NCBI GenBank assembly: GCA_964425355.1
Contig: CAYRMO010000038.1
Coordinates: 1 to 24,324, forward strand
Source: Litorimonas sp964425355
GTDB taxonomy: Bacteria > Pseudomonadota > Alphaproteobacteria > Caulobacterales > Maricaulaceae
Direction of reading: 5' to 3'
DNA: 24,324 bases
Position 1 is the first letter of the stretch. The number at the start of each line of letters is the position of its first letter. This document shows, in pieces, positions 21,846-24,324 of the stretch. The translations under genes and the position numbers were made by a program. Below the pieces are notes generated by a model. The model searched no databases. It was not told the origin of the DNA and saw only the letters and a list, made by a program, of their open reading frames with translations.

Positions 21846-21885
21846 TTGCAATTAGTCCACAATGCCGCTAGAACATATAGAGAAC
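21846..21885 (+). promoter_or_regulatory. SOS (LexA) box over the ssb promoter
   Basis: GAAC-ATATAGA-GAAC at 21871-21885 is an exact match to GAAC-N7-GAAC, the complement of the alphaproteobacterial LexA site GTTC-N7-GTTC. It overlaps a candidate ssb promoter: TTGCAA (21846-21851), 17 bases, then TAGAAC (21869-21874). The box would therefore cover the -10 and the start point. It ends 21 bases before the ssb ATG and lies about 119 bases from the uvrA start. Confidence 0.75.
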
Positions 21886-21906
21886 AAAAATACAAGAGGT
21901 GAAATC

Positions 21907-22419
21907 ATGGCAGGGTCCGTCAATAAGGTCATACTTGTCGGCAATCTCGGAAATGATCCGGAAGTGCGTACATTTGGTAATGGCGGTAAGGTCGCCAATT
22001 TCAGCTTGGCGACATCTGAAAACTGGCGGGATCGTCAATCAGGTGAGCGCCGCGAAAAGACGGAATGGCACCGTGTGGCCGTCTTTGGTGAAGGTCTAGT
22101 TGGTGTGATTGAGCGCTATGTCAAAAAAGGGTCCAAGCTTTACGTCGAAGGCAAGCTCCAGACACGTAAATGGCAAGACCGGGACGGGAATGATAAATAC
22201 ACTACCGAAGTCGTTTTACAGGGCCCTGGTGCGGTTATGACAATGTTGGACTCCCGCGGTGAAGGCGGGGGTGGATATGGCGGCGGCTCCGGCGGCGGCA
22301 GCGGCTATAATCAGGACCGTGGCGGTTACGGAAATGGAGATCAAGGCGGTAGCCGGAGCGCCTCAGACCAGGGCGGCCCTAAAGGCGATTTTGATCTGGA
22401 TGACGAAATCCCGTTCTAG
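21907..22419 (+). CDS. ssb: Single-stranded DNA-binding protein
   Basis: Coats single-stranded DNA in replication, recombination and repair and recruits partner enzymes. I start at the ATG at 21907 (MAGSVNKVILVGNLGNDPEV), which is the conserved family start and has GAGGTG five bases upstream; the in-frame ATG at 21862 is inside the regulatory region. The 170 residues hold an OB fold (about 1-110, with NWRDRQSGERREKTEWHRV and YVEGKLQTRKWQDRDG), then a Gly/Ser-rich disordered linker with GGGYGG repeats, and the acidic tip DLDDEIPF that binds partner proteins. It is divergent from uvrA behind an SOS box, as in many proteobacteria. Confidence 0.97.
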   Translation: MAGSVNKVILVGNLGNDPEVRTFGNGGKVANFSLATSENWRDRQSGERREKTEWHRVAVFGEGLVGVIERYVKKGSKLYVEGKLQTRKWQDRDGNDKYTTEVVLQGPGAVMTMLDSRGEGGGGYGGGSGGGSGYNQDRGGYGNGDQGGSRSASDQGGPKGDFDLDDEIPF

Positions 22420-22560
22420 ATTTTGCGTGAATGTCTTCCGTATCTGGGAGGTCTGAACATTTAAATTCTGTCCTATTTGTAACCCTATAAGGCCTGATTT
22501 GCCCTAATATCGTCACATAAGGCTGCCCAAAAACAGCTTTATAGATCAATAAGGATAGCT

Positions 22561-23412
22561 GTGACGGCTGGGGAATGCATAAGGTTTTTGTGGGCGGATC
22601 CGCGCCATTACCAAATTGGCGTTTTGGGATGTCTTATCCTATTGGGCGCATCTCATTTCGGATTTCATTTGCCGTGGTGGCATGCGGTGGGCTGTATCGG
22701 CGCGACCCTGATCACACAAGCCATCGCCGATCGCGTCGTAGGACGTCCATTTGATCCACGTAGTCCACTAATTTCTGCGTTTTCCCTGACACTTTTACTC
22801 CGAACAGGGTCGCTGACGCTTTCAATCGCAGCTGGCGTGATTGCGATCCTATCCAAATATTTGATCCGATGGCAGCGCAAGCATATTTTCAATCCAGCTA
22901 ATTTTGGATTGGTTTTGGTCTCTATCATTTTTGGCAGCGCCTGGATATCGCCCGGACAATGGGGGCAAGCTACGATTTTTGCGCTGGCTCTATTGACGAT
23001 GGGCGGCGTTGTGACGGGTAAAGCCAAACGTTGGGATGTCTCGCTCTCATTATTGGTGTTTTATGCAAGCCTCGTCTTTGGGCGAGCTGTGTGGCTTGGG
23101 GATCCCATGTCGATCCCTATTCACCAAATGCAATCAGGAGCCCTGTTGATCTTTGCCTTTTTCATGATCTCGGATCCTAAAACCACACCAGATTCGCGAC
23201 TAGGGCGCGTATTATTTGCCGCTCTTGTCGCCTTTTTTGGATATCTTATCCAATTTGAGTTTTTCAACTCGGCCGGAATAATCCTCGCACTTATACTCTG
23301 CGCCCCAACCGTGCCCCTGATTGATCGAATTTTCCCTGCAGGCCGTTATCAATGGCCGACGCAATTTTCCTTGAAAGGAGTCTCTCATGAAACTTTCACA
23401 CCTGCTGAGTAG
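22561..23412 (+). CDS. RnfD/NqrB-family integral membrane protein
   Basis: Polytopic inner-membrane protein of 283 residues with about eight to nine hydrophobic segments, related to the RnfD/NqrB subunits of ion-pumping electron-transfer complexes. Family marks include RKHIFNPANFGLVLVS (about 105-120), DRVVGRPFDPRSPLISAFSL near 60-80, and MISDPKTTPDSRLGRV (about 199-214). It is shorter than a full RnfD, and I do not see a clear (S/T)GAT flavin-attachment motif; the corresponding region reads MQSGALLIF. The GTG start at 22561 has AAGGA five bases ahead. No other rnf or nqr gene is near. Instead it overlaps by 26 bases a secreted DUF2330 gene, so the two probably act together rather than in a classical Rnf complex. 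Confidence 0.75.
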   Translation: MTAGECIRFLWADPRHYQIGVLGCLILLGASHFGFHLPWWHAVGCIGATLITQAIADRVVGRPFDPRSPLISAFSLTLLLRTGSLTLSIAAGVIAILSKYLIRWQRKHIFNPANFGLVLVSIIFGSAWISPGQWGQATIFALALLTMGGVVTGKAKRWDVSLSLLVFYASLVFGRAVWLGDPMSIPIHQMQSGALLIFAFFMISDPKTTPDSRLGRVLFAALVAFFGYLIQFEFFNSAGIILALILCAPTVPLIDRIFPAGRYQWPTQFSLKGVSHETFTPAE

Positions 23413-24324
23413 CTGTATCGCGATGGCTATCATGGCAACAGCCTCATCTGCCCAAGCCTTTTGCGGCTTTTATGTCGCCAAAGCTGGCACAGATCTCTTT
23501 AATCAGTCCTCTAAAGTCGCCCTCGTGCGCGATGATGATAGAACCGTCATAACCATGGCCAATGATTATCAGGGCGATTTGACGGAATTTGCAATGGTCA
23601 TACCTGTTCCCACAACGATTAAGCGCGAACAGGTCCATATAAGCGATCCAGCCCTACTTAAACATTTGGATGCCTATACGGCACCAAGATTGGTCGAATA
23701 TTTCGATGATGATCCCTGTCGGCCGCAGATTTTATACGAAAGAGCTCTAAGCTCTACGGTGGAAGATGAAATTACCGTCTCGGCGAGGTCACGTGCTAAA
23801 TCTCTTGGCGTAACAATCGAAGATGAATTCACGGTTGGAGAATACGATATTCAAATCCTATCCGCTGAGCAATCTGATGGTTTGATGATCTATCTGGATG
23901 AAAATGGCTACCAGGTGCCAGACGGCGCAGATAAAATTCTGGGCTCATATATCAAGCAGGATATGAAGTTCTTTGTCGCCAAGGTGAATTTGGACAAACA
24001 ATCTGAGACTGGAAATGAATTTTTGCGTCCGATTGCTGTCGCATATGAATCGCCCAAATTTATGCTGCCGATCAGGCTTGGAACTTTGAATGCGCGCGGA
24101 GATCAGGATCTTTTTGTCTATGCGCTGACGCGGGATGGGCAGGTTGAGACGACCAATTACCGCACGCAGAAAATTCCAACCGACAAAGAAGTGCCCGTCT
24201 ATATCAAGGATAATTTTCCGGATTTTTATAAGAGCATGTATCAGACAGCGGCAAAGCGTGAAGGCGGGCATGGTGTCTTTATGGAATATGCTTGGGATAT
24301 GAATTGGTGTGATCCATGTGCGGC
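23387..24324 (+). CDS. Secreted DUF2330 protein (partial, runs off the window)
   Basis: Exported protein of unknown function; the 3' end is outside the window (312 codons visible, no stop). The ATG at 23387 follows a strong AAAGGAG six bases upstream and overlaps the RnfD-like gene. The signal peptide is MKLSHLLSSCIAMAIMATAS...AQA. The mature part opens with FCGFYVAKAGTDLFNQSSKV and contains VITMANDYQGDLTEFAMVIP, VPVPTTIKREQV-like and DAYTAPRLVEYFDDDPC segments, which I recognise as the DUF2330 pattern. Cysteines at CGFY, DDPC and a final NWCDPCA (CxxC) suggest disulphides or metal binding. It is probably periplasmic or outer-membrane associated and works with the membrane protein upstream. 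Assignment is from memory of the family pattern. Confidence 0.75.
   Translation, partial: MKLSHLLSSCIAMAIMATASSAQAFCGFYVAKAGTDLFNQSSKVALVRDDDRTVITMANDYQGDLTEFAMVIPVPTTIKREQVHISDPALLKHLDAYTAPRLVEYFDDDPCRPQILYERALSSTVEDEITVSARSRAKSLGVTIEDEFTVGEYDIQILSAEQSDGLMIYLDENGYQVPDGADKILGSYIKQDMKFFVAKVNLDKQSETGNEFLRPIAVAYESPKFMLPIRLGTLNARGDQDLFVYALTRDGQVETTNYRTQKIPTDKEVPVYIKDNFPDFYKSMYQTAAKREGGHGVFMEYAWDMNWCDPCA

Overview
The window reads as chromosomal DNA of an alphaproteobacterium, most like the low-to-moderate GC marine Hyphomonadaceae/Maricaulales group. This rests on three things: the ppiD-trpE-trpG-trpD-trpC block divergent from tpiA, a GAAC-N7-GAAC (alphaproteobacterial type) SOS box between divergent uvrA and ssb, and secreted PAN and TonB_C proteins. 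The taxonomic placement is inference. I see no rRNA, tRNA, CRISPR array or insertion sequence.

Left part (1-8524, minus strand). A secreted protein of unknown function (262-1803) lies downstream of a decayed BLUF blue-light-sensor gene (2022-2283) and a small XRE-type regulator (2343-2618). The regulator's candidate promoter holds a perfect 13-bp palindrome. Upstream of these lies a tightly packed ppiD-trpE-trpG-trpD-trpC series with 1-4 bp overlaps or gaps. It couples tryptophan synthesis to a periplasmic folding factor. trpF, trpB and trpA are not in the window.

Middle (8654-12691). tpiA and a secreted PAN-domain protein with Gln/Pro repeats run on the plus strand. A small membrane protein and prfC (release factor 3) run on the minus strand.

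NAD salvage cluster (12753-17608, plus strand). Two copies of the palindrome TGTCA-N3-TGACA flank a TATAAT box ahead of prs (PRPP synthase) and nadV (nicotinamide phosphoribosyltransferase). These are followed by an Fe(II)/2-oxoglutarate oxygenase-like gene, a HAD deoxynucleotidase-like gene, a cupin-like gene and nrtR, a degenerate-Nudix transcription factor. Prs makes PRPP and NadV uses PRPP plus nicotinamide to make NMN. NrtR probably represses the set through the twin palindromes. The three enzymes between nadV and nrtR have no established place in NAD synthesis and are the most interesting content of the window.

Right part (17735-24324). A secreted TonB_C-domain protein is followed by convergent uvrA, then divergent ssb with the SOS box. 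Last comes a pair encoding an RnfD/NqrB-like membrane protein and a DUF2330 secreted protein. The DUF2330 gene runs off the window end.
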